64,000 nucleotides of DNA from Kitasatospora paranensis (GTDB lineage: Bacteria > Actinomycetota > Actinomycetes > Streptomycetales > Streptomycetaceae): contig NZ_BAABKV010000001.1 of the NCBI RefSeq assembly GCF_039544005.1, positions 5,208,001 through 5,272,000 on the forward strand. The letters run 5' to 3'. The position numbers and the translations under genes were made by a program. The notes beneath the pieces are model-generated. The model was not told where the DNA came from. It was given only the letters and a program-made list of their open reading frames with translations, and made no database searches. This document shows positions 56,177 through 64,000 of the stretch, piece by piece; position 1 is the first letter of the stretch; the number at the start of each line of letters is the position of its first letter.

Positions 56177-56502
56177 GCTGCGGCGATCCGCACGACACCG
56201 AGTGCGGCGAGGTGCTCGACCACCTCTATGAATTCCTCGACAACGAGATGGCCGAGGGCGACTGCGCCAAGCTGCGCGTGCATTTCGAGGAGTGCTCGCC
56301 CTGCCTGGAGAAGTACGGGCTCGAACAGGCCATCAAGGCGCTGATCAAGCGCTCCTGCGGGTGCGACGACACGCCGGTCGACCTCCGGACGAAGGTCCTG
56401 GCGCGGATCGACTCGATCCGGGCCGGCCAGCGGGCCGCCCAGCTGTCGGCGGACGAGTCCGCCGGGCACGGCGCCACCGCCACGGCCGCCGCCGAGTCCT
56501 GA
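56173..56502 (+). CDS. rsrA: RsrA, zinc anti-sigma factor of SigR
   Basis: 109 residues. The ZAS zinc motif reads HFEECSPC (H37, C41, C44) and the additional Cys11 is in DTECGEV; these are the residues that bind zinc and form the redox switch in S. coelicolor RsrA. Cys62 region reads KRSCGCDD. On oxidation zinc and SigR are released. Translation is coupled to sigR; a perfect palindromic terminator follows. Confidence 0.96.
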   Translation: MSCGDPHDTECGEVLDHLYEFLDNEMAEGDCAKLRVHFEECSPCLEKYGLEQAIKALIKRSCGCDDTPVDLRTKVLARIDSIRAGQRAAQLSADESAGHGATATAAAES

Positions 56503-56518
56503 TCCCGCAGCCCACGCG

Positions 56519-56556
56519 ACGGGCCGGCCCCCGGGGATCCCCGGGGGCCGGCCCGT
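56519..56556. terminator. 38-bp perfect palindrome between rsrA and chitinase
   Basis: Two 19-base arms mirror each other without mismatch around the central GATC (56519-56556). It lies between convergent stops and serves both. Confidence 0.88.
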
Positions 56557-56569
56557 TCCGGTCAGCGGA

Positions 56570-57835
56570 TCAGCACGGGCCGTCGTCGGCCCAGACGCCC
56601 CACTGGCCGCTCGCGGTCGGTACCTCGTTCAGGGTCCACCACTTGGCGTGGTACTTGTGGCCCTGGTACGAGACCTTGTTGTTCGCGACGTACGTGGTGG
56701 TGGCGCTCCACGCCGGGTCCGTGCAGGTGCCGCCGGGGGCGGTCGGCGAGGAGCTGGTGGGCGGGGTGCTGGTCGGCGGCGTGGTGGGCGGGGTCGCACC
56801 CGCGAACTTCACGGTGTACTTGGTGAAGTCCCAGTCGCTCTGCGCCACGCTGGAGCAGGCGCCGGACAGCCCCGGGTCCACCGAACCCGCGCACTGGCGG
56901 TCCCGGTTGACGGACCAGAAGGTGTAGCGCGCCAGCTTGTGCGCGGTCGCGAAGTCCAGCACGATCTGGAAGTCCGCCTGCTTGAAGTACTCGGCGGCGT
57001 CGGTGCGGCCGTTCATCATCGACACGCCCTCGTGGGCGTACGCGGTGGCCTCGTTCCAGCCGAAGGTCGTCTGCAGGATCTGGTTGAACTTCACCAGCGC
57101 GTCGGTCTGCGCCGCCGCACCGTTGAAGCCGCCGTCGAACGGCATGATCGAGAAGTTGTTCGGCGTGAAGCCCTGGGACTTGGCCTCGTTCAGCATCTGG
57201 GTGCCGAACCAGCCGGTGCCCGAGGTCGTCCCGGCCGTGGTGATCGAGACGTACAGGCCCGGGTTGTTCTGCTGGAGGATCCTCGCCGCGCCGATCTCGT
57301 TGTGGATCGCCGCGGTGTTCTCGTACTCCGGCTCCTCCAGGTCGAAGTCGATCGCCTTCAGGGCGTACTTGGTGATGACCTTCTGGTAGCCGGCCGCGGT
57401 CGCCTCCGGGGTGCCGCAGCTCTGGCCGAGCTTGTTGCCGCCGTAGCCGCCGACGGACACCGAGACGTCGCCGCCCTTGGAGCGGATCTTCTGGATCACC
57501 GCGGGCATCACGGTGTCGCTGTCGATCGACGAGGTGCCGCCCCAGGCCGGGGTACAGCCGCCGGAGTCCAGGATGAACGCCAGCTGGAAGGCCTTCTGGC
57601 CGGTCGCGTCCATCACCGCGGCCGCGTCCGGCGGCGAGTTGTCCTCCGGCATCAGGTAGGGGGCGGAGGCGTACCAGTTGGAGCCGAGGGCGTCGGTGGC
57701 GGCGAGTGCGTCGCCGCTGCTCACCACGGCGGTCACACCGCCGGCCAGCAGGCCGAGGGCGGCGACGGCCACCGCGGCCGTGCGGCCGCGCCGGCGGCGG
57801 TGCCGGCCGGCGGCCGGAGTCGGGTCGTGTTCCAT
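56570..57835 (-). CDS. Secreted GH18 chitinase with CBM5/12
   Basis: 421 residues from ATG 57835, with GGAGG six bases upstream. A Sec signal peptide (RRRRGRTAAVAVAALGLLAGG, cut near ALAATDALG) precedes the GH18 barrel: DVSVSVGGYGG, the catalytic AIDFDLEEP (DxDxE) and the late TFWSVNRD. A Thr/Pro/Ser linker leads to a ~45-residue chitin-binding domain with aromatic pair WSATTTYVANN, KWWTLNEVP and GQWGVW. It degrades chitin outside the cell; the promoter carries a DasR-like repeat. Confidence 0.93.
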   Translation of the reverse strand: MEHDPTPAAGRHRRRRGRTAAVAVAALGLLAGGVTAVVSSGDALAATDALGSNWYASAPYLMPEDNSPPDAAAVMDATGQKAFQLAFILDSGGCTPAWGGTSSIDSDTVMPAVIQKIRSKGGDVSVSVGGYGGNKLGQSCGTPEATAAGYQKVITKYALKAIDFDLEEPEYENTAAIHNEIGAARILQQNNPGLYVSITTAGTTSGTGWFGTQMLNEAKSQGFTPNNFSIMPFDGGFNGAAAQTDALVKFNQILQTTFGWNEATAYAHEGVSMMNGRTDAAEYFKQADFQIVLDFATAHKLARYTFWSVNRDRQCAGSVDPGLSGACSSVAQSDWDFTKYTVKFAGATPPTTPPTSTPPTSSSPTAPGGTCTDPAWSATTTYVANNKVSYQGHKYHAKWWTLNEVPTASGQWGVWADDGPC

Positions 57836-57984
57836 GGGGGACCTCCGGGACAGGGTGCGGGGGATCCGCCCGCGGCAGGGACGGCGGGCGGACGGTGCTG
57901 GGGCGTCGTTCGGACGCGTGGAACGGCGGAGCGCCTGCGGCCGAGGTGCGGCCGCGGCCCCTTCCGGACGGGGTAGACCTAAAA

Positions 57985-58009
57985 TGGACTGGACCAATCC
58001 CGGGGTCAA
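57985..58009 (-). promoter_or_regulatory. Chitinase promoter with TGGTCCAGTCCA element
   Basis: On the minus strand TTGACC (58009-58004) is followed by TGGTCCAGTCCA (57996-57985), close to the direct-repeat/DasR site (TGGTCTAGACCA type) of streptomycete chitinases. The element would overlap the core promoter. The rest of the ~370-bp gap to the HD gene holds a 7-bp hairpin (58041-58060) and no ORF I can support. Confidence 0.55.
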
Positions 58010-58151
58010 GGGCTCCGGGGAGGTCTTGGGCTTCTCTTAAGGTCCGCTTCGGGGCGGACCCGTCACGCGCCCGCCCCGCGGAGCGCCAACGCCGCCGCAT
58101 CCCGGGGCATTTCACTCTTTTGGGTGAGCTGATGCTGCGCCGACTGCGCCA

Positions 58152-59715
58152 TTGCGCGATCGTGCGCCGGAGCCCGGTACCGGGGCCCTATCCTCCTCAC
58201 TGGCCCGTGGAACCGAACGGGCCGGCACCTGCGGGGAGGCGGAGATCACCAGCCAGCGGGAACCCGAGGCCCTCACGGGCGCCGCGGCCCGGTACGCCGC
58301 CGCGGTGCTGCTCGCCGCCGCCTGCTGCCTCACCCCGCTCGCCCTGCCCGTCGCCGGACCGCTGGGCGGCCCCCTCGACTGGCCCCGGCTCGCCCTGCTC
58401 GCCTTCCTGCACGCCTGCGCCGAATCGCTGGCCGTCGGCCTGCCCACCCCCTGCGCCAGGATCGCCCGCCGGGTGCTGCGCCGCCCGCCGCGGCCCGCCG
58501 AACGCCCCGGCAGGGCCGGCCCGGGCACGGCTTCTTCCCCGTGCTGTTCGCCGGCGTGCTGCTGCTGCCCCCGGCCGCGGCCGCGCTGGTCGCCGTCCCC
58601 GGCGCCCTCGGCGCCCAGGCACCGGCCTCCAGCCGGCTGCGCCGGGTGTGGAACGCCGCCCAGCTCGCCGTCGCCGCGTTCGCCGCCGCCGCCGTGTACC
58701 GGCTGCTCGGCGGCCCGCAGCTGCTGCTCGGCGCCGAGTTCCCCGCCGCGGCGCTCGGCGCACTCGCCGCCGTCGCGGTGTTCTGCCTGGTCAACGCCGT
58801 GCTGGTGGGCGCCATGCGACGCCTGGACACCCCCGGCCGGCCGCCCCGGCCCACCGCGCCGCGCTCGTCCGCGCCACCGGCGCCGTCGTCCTGCCCGCCC
58901 TGGTGCACGGCGCCGGCGGTCTGATGGTCGCCGTTCTGTGGCAGGGCCCGTACGGCGCCTTCGCTGCGGTGCTCGCCCTGCTGCCGCTCTCCATCTCCGC
59001 GTGGATGTTCGCCCAGGGCCACCGCGAGGCCTCCGCCCACCAGGCCACGGTGCGCGCCCTCGTCCAGGCCGTCGAGATCAAGGACGCCTACACCCGCGGG
59101 CACAGCGAACGCGTCGGCCGGGCCTCCGTGCTGATCGCCCGCCAGCTCGGCATGGCCGAGGACCGCCTGCGCACCCTGCACTTCGCCGGCACCCTGCACG
59201 ACGTCGGCAAGCTCGGCGTCGCCACCGAACTGCTGCGCCGCAACGGCCCCCTCACCGACGACGAGCGGCGCGCCGTCGAGGTGCACCCCGTCTTCGGCCA
59301 CGAACTCGTCCGCGAACTCGCCTTCCTCGGCGAGGCCCGCGACGGCATCCTGCACCACCACGAACGGCTCGACGGCCGCGGCTACCCCAACGGGCTGGCC
59401 GGCGAGCGGATCCCCGAGTTCGCCCGGATCATCTCGGTCGCCGACGCCTTCGACTCGATGACCTCCACCCGCTCCTACCGGCGCGGCCGGCCGGTCGCCG
59501 AGGCCGTCGCCGAACTCCAGCGCTGCGCCGGCAGCCAGTTCGACCCGGCGATGGTGAGCGCCCTGGTCGCGGCCGTCGACGAGCACGGCTGGCAGCCCGA
59601 GCCGCCGCCGCCCGGCGGCTGGGACGGCGAGGTCCCCGACATCCCGCTCGGTGTCCCCGAACCCGCCCGGCCGCCCGTGCCCGGCCACCGGATCGCCGCC
59701 GGCGGGTCACCGTGA
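58152..59715 (+). CDS. Membrane HD-GYP-type phosphohydrolase, two or three frameshifts
   Basis: N-terminal membrane bundle (ARYAAAVLLAAACC, VLFAGVLLLPPAAAALVAV, LGALAAVAVFCLVNAVLVG, LLPLSISAWMFA) followed by a complete HD-GYP domain: GHSERVGR, GTLHDVGKLGV (HD), HPVFGHELV, ILHHHERLDGRGYPNGL (GYP) and DAFDSMTSTRSYR. Frame losses occur at 58517-58525 and in 58830-58860, each of -1. The start is unresolved: TTG 58152 is open in frame, but GTG 58207 becomes plausible if a G is also missing near 58233. HD-GYP enzymes hydrolyse cyclic dinucleotides such as c-di-GMP; the substrate is not established here. Confidence 0.8.
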
Positions 59716-61030
59716 GACTCCGCCCGCGCGGCGGCCGGCCGGAGCGCCTCGGGCCGGCCGCCGTGCACGGCGTCGCCGCGGTGCTGCTGGGCCTCGCCCT
59801 CCTGCACGCCGCCGCCCACGGCGTGCGCGAGCCCCGGGTGGCACTCGCCTTCGGCGCCGTCGTCGCCGCCGGCGAATGGGCCAGGGTCACGCTGCCCGGC
59901 GACCGCGAGCACGCTCCGCTCGGCACCGCCGCCGCCCTGGCCTACGCGCTGCTCGGCCCGCTGCACGGGCTGCCCACCACCCACGGCGTGCTCCAGGTCG
60001 CCGCCGTCACCGGCCTCGGCACCCTCGCCGGGCTGCTCCCGCTGGCCGTCCCGGCCGTCCGGGCCCGGCTGCGTCCCGACGCCGCCCGGGCCGACACGGC
60101 CTCCCGGCGGCTGCTCACGGTCTCCTTCGCGGCCCTGCTGTTCCAGCCGCTGTACAACAGCGGGGCGCTCGACCGGGCGCCGCTCACGGGCCCCTGGTAC
60201 GGCGTGCTGCTCGGCGGTGTCGGCGCCGTCACCGCGCTCTGCGACGCGGTGCTCGCCGCCGTGCTGCACGCCGCCAGGGCCGGGCTGCGCTACGCCGCGG
60301 CGCTGGAGGACGAACTGCGCTCGCTGCTGGGCATCGGCTCGGCGATCGCCGCCACCGGCATCCTGGTGAGCCTGCTGGCGGGCGAGGTCGGCCTCTGGGC
60401 GCTGCCGCTGTTCTGCACCCCGCTGCTGCTCGCCCAGGCCTCGTTCCGGCGGGCCGCCGCGATCCGGGCCACCACCGGGCAGACCATCGAGACGCTGGCC
60501 CGGGCCACGGAGGTGGCCGGGTACACCCCACCGGGGCATGCCCGCCGGGTCGCCGACACCGCCTGCGCGCTGGGTCGCGAGCTCGGCCTCGGCACCCGCG
60601 ACCTCGCCCTCCTGGAGTACGCGGCGCTGATGCACGACATCGGCCAGCTCTCCCTGGTCGAGCCCGTGCCGTGCGGTGCCACCGCCGTCCTGCCCGCCGC
60701 CGAGCAGCAGCGGATCGCCCGGCTCGGCAGCGAGGTCATCCTGCGCACCGGCGTGCCGGCCCGGGTCGGCCGCCAGGTGGCCAGGCTCGCCGACCCGCAC
60801 CGGCTGCCGGACGGCTCGGTGGACCGCAGCCTCCCGCTCGCCGCCCGGATCATCCGGGTGGCCAACGCCCACGACGACCTGCTGAGCGCGGGCCGCGGCC
60901 GCGGCCTGTCGGTGGCCGCCGCCCGCCTGGAGGCCCTGGAGCGGCTGCGGCTGGCCCGGGGACGGCCTACGACCCCGCCGTACTGGACGCACTGGCCAGA
61001 GTGGGACGCAGGGCCCGCGTACCGGGATGA
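59712..61030 (+). CDS. Membrane HD-domain protein, degenerate partner, frameshifted
   Basis: About 439 residues. GTG 59712 overlaps the previous stop (GTGA). Six to seven helices (VHGVAAVLLGLALLHAAAHG, GLWALPLFCTPLLLAQA) precede an HD-type domain with TPPGHARRVADTA and YAALMHDIGQLSLVE, but the GYP motif is absent (ADPHRLPDGS) and the final part reads RVANAHDDLL. The frame breaks in GGGG 60958-60961 and resumes with TAYDPAVLDALARVG to TGA 61028-61030. It may be a regulatory or inactive partner of the first HD protein. Confidence 0.8.
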
Positions 61031-61193
61031 ACCGCCGCGCGGGGAGCGCGGGTCACCACCGGCGTGGTTGGATGCGGTCGTAGCGTGGAACAACCGGAGG
61101 CGAGGGCATCTCTCCCCGGATCGTTCCCGATGCAGCAGCCGGCCTCGCAGCAGGTGCTGAGAACTGGCGGACGACAATCGGCAGGGACGGAAC

Positions 61194-62180
61194 GTGAGGA
61201 TCTTCCACCGCGCGCGGCACCGGCCGTCGGCCACCTGGCGGCAGACGACCGACCGTGCCTTCACGCTCATCGGCGACGGCCGCTTCGAGGACGCCGGCGC
61301 CTTGCTGGTCATGGCGGCGGACCTGGAGCCCTGGCTGTCCGACTCCTGGTTCAACCTCGCCCTGCTGCACAAGTTCCGCCGCGACTGGGAGCAGGCCCGC
61401 AGCGCCGGGCTGCGCGCGGTCGCGCTGCTGGAGCGCGAGCAGGGCGCCCCCGACTGGTGGAACCTCGGCATCACCGCCACCGCGCTCCAGGACTGGTCGC
61501 TCGCCCGCCGTGCCTGGCAGGCCTACGGACTGCGACTGCCGAGCGGCGGCGCGGCGCCGGACGGGCCGGTCGAGCTCGACCTCGGCACCACCCCCGTGCG
61601 GCTCTCCCCGGACGGCGAGTCCGAGGTGGTCTGGGGCCGCCGCCTCGACCCGGCCCGGATCGAGGTGCTGTCCATCCCGCTGCCGTCCTCCGGCCGGCGC
61701 TGGGGCGAGGTGGTGCTGCACGACGGTGCCCCGCACGGCGAGCGGGTCGCCGACGGCGTGGCCTACCCGGTCTTCGACGAGATCGAGCTGTGGGCGCCCT
61801 CGCCGGTGCCGACCTTCGTGGTGCTGCTCCAGGCCGCCACCGCCGGTGACCGGGACGCCCTGGAGCGGCTGGTCGCGGACGCCGGGTACGCCGCCGAGGA
61901 CTGGACGAGCTCGGTGCGGCTGCTCTGCCGGGCCTGCTCGGAGAGCCGGATGGCGATCGACGACGGCCACACCGCCCACCACGACCCGCACGACGACGGC
62001 GACCCGCTGCACCCCGGCCACCTGAGCCACCTCAGCCAGGGCAGCGCCGGGATGTCCTGGCTGGTCGAACGGGAGTGCGGGATCGCGGCCCCGGCGGGCC
62101 TGGTCCGGATCCTGCTGGACCGCTGGGTGGCCGGTTCGCCCGTGACCCGGGCCTACCGGGACCTCGAAGAGGTCTGCTGA
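61194..62180 (+). CDS. TPR-like cytosolic protein of unknown function
   Basis: 328 residues, GTG 61194 with GGGACGGA upstream. Residues ~20-110 form two to three TPR-like helical pairs (FTLIGDGRFEDAGALLVMAA, DSWFNLALLHKFRRDWEQAR, WWNLGITATALQDW), followed by a beta-rich region (VRLSPDGESEVVWGRRLDPARIEV) and a His/Asp-rich loop (HHDPHDDGDPLHPGH) that may bind metal. No family name is assigned. Homologues sit at this place, before def, in other streptomycetes by recollection. Confidence 0.8.
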   Translation: MRIFHRARHRPSATWRQTTDRAFTLIGDGRFEDAGALLVMAADLEPWLSDSWFNLALLHKFRRDWEQARSAGLRAVALLEREQGAPDWWNLGITATALQDWSLARRAWQAYGLRLPSGGAAPDGPVELDLGTTPVRLSPDGESEVVWGRRLDPARIEVLSIPLPSSGRRWGEVVLHDGAPHGERVADGVAYPVFDEIELWAPSPVPTFVVLLQAATAGDRDALERLVADAGYAAEDWTSSVRLLCRACSESRMAIDDGHTAHHDPHDDGDPLHPGHLSHLSQGSAGMSWLVERECGIAAPAGLVRILLDRWVAGSPVTRAYRDLEEVC

Positions 62181-62266
62181 GCCGCTCCCCGTAAGGGCCG
62201 GGGCCCCCGGAGGGGCCGTACCCTTGACCCATCCACCGGACGCATCCACGGAAGCGGAACTGAAGC

Positions 62267-62886
62267 ATGGCCGACGAGCACGCGCACGACCACGAGCAGG
62301 ACGAGACCCCGGAGCTGAAGGTCGTCGGCGAGGAGCCGGACCTCTCGAAGGGCACCGCCCGGCCGATCACCGTGGTCGGCAACCCCGTCCTGCACCACGA
62401 GTGCCGGGACGTCACCGCCTTCGACGCCGAACTCGCCGCCCTCGTGGACGACATGTTCGTCTCGATGTACGCGGCGGAGGGTGTCGGCCTGGCGGCCAAC
62501 CAGATCGGCGTCGACCTCAAGGTCTTCGTCTACGACTGCCCCGACGACGACGGCGTGCGCCACGTCGGCCACATCGTCAACCCCGTCCTGGAGGAGCTGC
62601 CGGCCGGCCGCCGCACCCTGGACGACTCGCCGGAGGGCTGCCTCTCCGTCCCGACCGCGTACCAGGACCTCGCCCGGCCCGACTACGCCGCCGTGACCGG
62701 CCTGGACAAGGACGGCAACCCCGTCCGGATCGAGGGCACCGGCTTCTTCGCCCGCTGCCTCCAGCACGAGACCGACCACCTGTACGGGTACCTCTACATC
62801 GACCGCCTCTCCAAGCGCGACCGCAAGGACGCCCTGAAGCAGATGGCCGAGGGCACCCCAAGTACGCGACGGTGCCGAACGCCTGA
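62267..62886 (+). CDS. def: Peptide deformylase, frameshifted near its end
   Basis: Removes the formyl group from nascent proteins. From ATG 62267: motif I GVGLAANQIGV, motif II EGCLSVP (metal Cys) and motif III QHETDHLYG (HExxH). An acidic, His-rich head precedes the core. In CCCC 62856-62859 one base is missing; the intended end is PKYATVPNA with TGA 62884-62886. As sequenced, the frame runs on into the convergent nrdB region. About 206 residues when restored. Confidence 0.92.
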
Positions 62887-62898
62887 CGGCACGGCCGA

Positions 62899-62951
62899 GG
62901 CAACGGCGAAGGTCCGCCCCCGTACCGCGGGGGCGGACCTTCGCCGTTGCC
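62899..62951. terminator. 24-bp perfect hairpin between def and nrdB
   Basis: 62899-62922 pairs with 62928-62951 at every position, leaving a five-base loop. It is the longest perfect stem in the window and sits between convergent genes. Confidence 0.92.
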
Positions 62952-62959
62952 GGCGGACT

Positions 62960-63988
62960 CTAGAAGTCGTCGTCGAAGGAGACCGAGCCCTCGACGGCGA
63001 CCTGGTACGCGGAGACCCGGCGCTCGAAGAAGTTGGTCAGCTCCTGGACGTTCTGCAGCTCCATGAACCCGAAGGGGTTGGTGGAGCCGTAGCGGATCGG
63101 CAGGCCGAGCCGGGCGAGGCGCTGGTCGGCGACGGCCTCCAGGTACTGCCGCATCGACTCGGTGTTCATGCCGGGCAGGCCGTCGCCGCAGAGGTCCTGC
63201 GCGAACTGCAGCTCGGCCTCGACGGCCTCCTCCAGCATCGTGGTGACCTGCTTGGCCAGCTCGTCGTCGAAGAGGTCGGGCTCCTCCTCGCGGACGGTGT
63301 CGACCACCGACATGGCGAAGTCCATGTGCATGGACTCGTCGCGGAACACCCAGTTGGTGCCGGTCGCCAGGCCGTGCAGCAGGCCCCGGCTGCGGAACCA
63401 GTACACGTACGCGAAGGCGCCGTAGAAGAACAGCCCCTCGACGCAGGCCGCGAAGCAGATCAGGTTGAGCAGGAAGGCCCGGCGGTCGTCCTTGGTCTGC
63501 AGCGAGTCGATGTGGTCGACCGCGTTCATGTACGTGAAGCAGAACTGCGCCTTCTGGTGGATGGAGGGGATGTTCTCCACCGCCGCGAAGGCCGCCGCGC
63601 GGTCGTCCGGGTCGGGCAGGTAGGTGTCGAGCAGCGTCAGGTAGAACTGGACGTGCACGGCCTCTTCGAACAGCTGCCGGGACAGGTAGAGCCGGGCCTC
63701 GGGGGAGTTGATGTGCTTGTAGAGGCTCAGCACCACGTTGTTGGAGACGATCGAGTCGCCGGTCGCGAAGAAGGCGACCAGCCGGCCGATCATGTGCCGC
63801 TCGCCGTCGCTGAGCTTGGCGAGGTCGGCCACGTCGGAGTGCAGGTCCACCTCCTCCACCGTCCAGGTGTTCTTGATGGCGTCCCGGTAGCGGTCGTAGA
63901 ACGACGGGTAGCGCATCGGGCGGAGCGTCAGTTCGAAGCCCGGGTCGAGCAGCATCTTCTGGCGGTCGGCGTCGGTCGGGGAGCTCAC
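62960..63988 (-). CDS. nrdB: NrdB, class I ribonucleotide reductase small subunit
   Basis: 342 residues from GTG 63988. Dimetal ligands: Asp in FATGDSIVSN, EEAVHVQFY (Glu, His), EGLFFYG (Glu) and ESMHMDF (Glu, His). The radical tyrosine is present as the Tyr seven residues after the first Glu of EEAVH, as in E. coli Tyr122. The C-terminus (VSFDDDF) is the acidic tail that docks to NrdA. The catalytic subunit gene is expected just beyond the window edge at 64000. This supplies dNTPs. Confidence 0.96.
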   Translation of the reverse strand: MSSPTDADRQKMLLDPGFELTLRPMRYPSFYDRYRDAIKNTWTVEEVDLHSDVADLAKLSDGERHMIGRLVAFFATGDSIVSNNVVLSLYKHINSPEARLYLSRQLFEEAVHVQFYLTLLDTYLPDPDDRAAAFAAVENIPSIHQKAQFCFTYMNAVDHIDSLQTKDDRRAFLLNLICFAACVEGLFFYGAFAYVYWFRSRGLLHGLATGTNWVFRDESMHMDFAMSVVDTVREEEPDLFDDELAKQVTTMLEEAVEAELQFAQDLCGDGLPGMNTESMRQYLEAVADQRLARLGLPIRYGSTNPFGFMELQNVQELTNFFERRVSAYQVAVEGSVSFDDDF

Positions 63989-64000
63989 TGGCAGGCCTCG

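Overview
The window is about 64 kb of very high-GC DNA (GC3 near saturation, GTG and TTG starts common, long antisense shadow ORFs) from a streptomycete (Streptomyces or Kitasatospora type). Gene content and order match a core chromosomal arm-proximal segment I know from Streptomyces coelicolor (moeZ, helicases, wblC, hisN, aroA, sigR-rsrA, nrdB), and the block moeZ / alkyltransferase-like / adnA-adnB / nudC / mycoredoxin / uvrD2 / whiB7 / ABC1 kinase / ThiF-like / DUF2342 zincin / Lon-like / UPF0182 is also ordered much as in Mycobacterium. I see no insertion sequence, prophage, CRISPR array or attachment site.

Layout. 1-4632: alpha/beta hydrolase (cut by the window edge), DUF3492-type glycosyltransferase, membrane protein and nucleotide-sugar epimerase. 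4725-15987: moeZ with a SigR-type promoter, a large membrane pseudokinase/MprF-like protein, an alkyltransferase-like protein, and the AdnA-AdnB helicase-nuclease pair. 16020-26688: PP2C phosphatase, endo/exonuclease-phosphatase, a PadR-ABC exporter operon, M20 peptidase, NudC, RsbW-like kinase, GntR regulator. 26785-31146: mycoredoxin under a SigR-type promoter, uvrD2, and wblC behind a long structured leader. 31278-44142: ABC1 kinase, orphan Ocin-ThiF-like protein, YgjP-like peptidase, Nudix, DUF2342 zincin, SDR, MoaE, Lon-like protease, UPF0182 protein. 44199-50263: initiator tRNA, Sel1-repeat protein, a two-gene conservon remnant, hisN, an SMR exporter. 50367-63988: rsgA, aroA, M50-like protein, SRAP, hydrolase, sigR-rsrA, chitinase, tandem HD proteins, TPR protein, def and nrdB.

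How they work together. The clearest theme is stress response: SigR/RsrA and three promoters matching GGAAT-N18/19-GTT (sigR itself, moeZ, mycoredoxin) lie in the one window, with the antibiotic-responsive regulator WblC, DNA repair (AdnAB, UvrD2, SRAP, alkyltransferase-like) and nucleotide supply (NrdB). MoeZ and MoaE both serve sulfur transfer to molybdopterin.

Quality warning. At least 15 genes or gene segments are interrupted by an apparent loss of exactly one base, nearly always in a run of G or C, including genes expected to be indispensable (aroA, def). All shifts have the same sign, so I read them as systematic deletion errors in the sequence rather than real pseudogenes. Coordinates for those genes span the shift.
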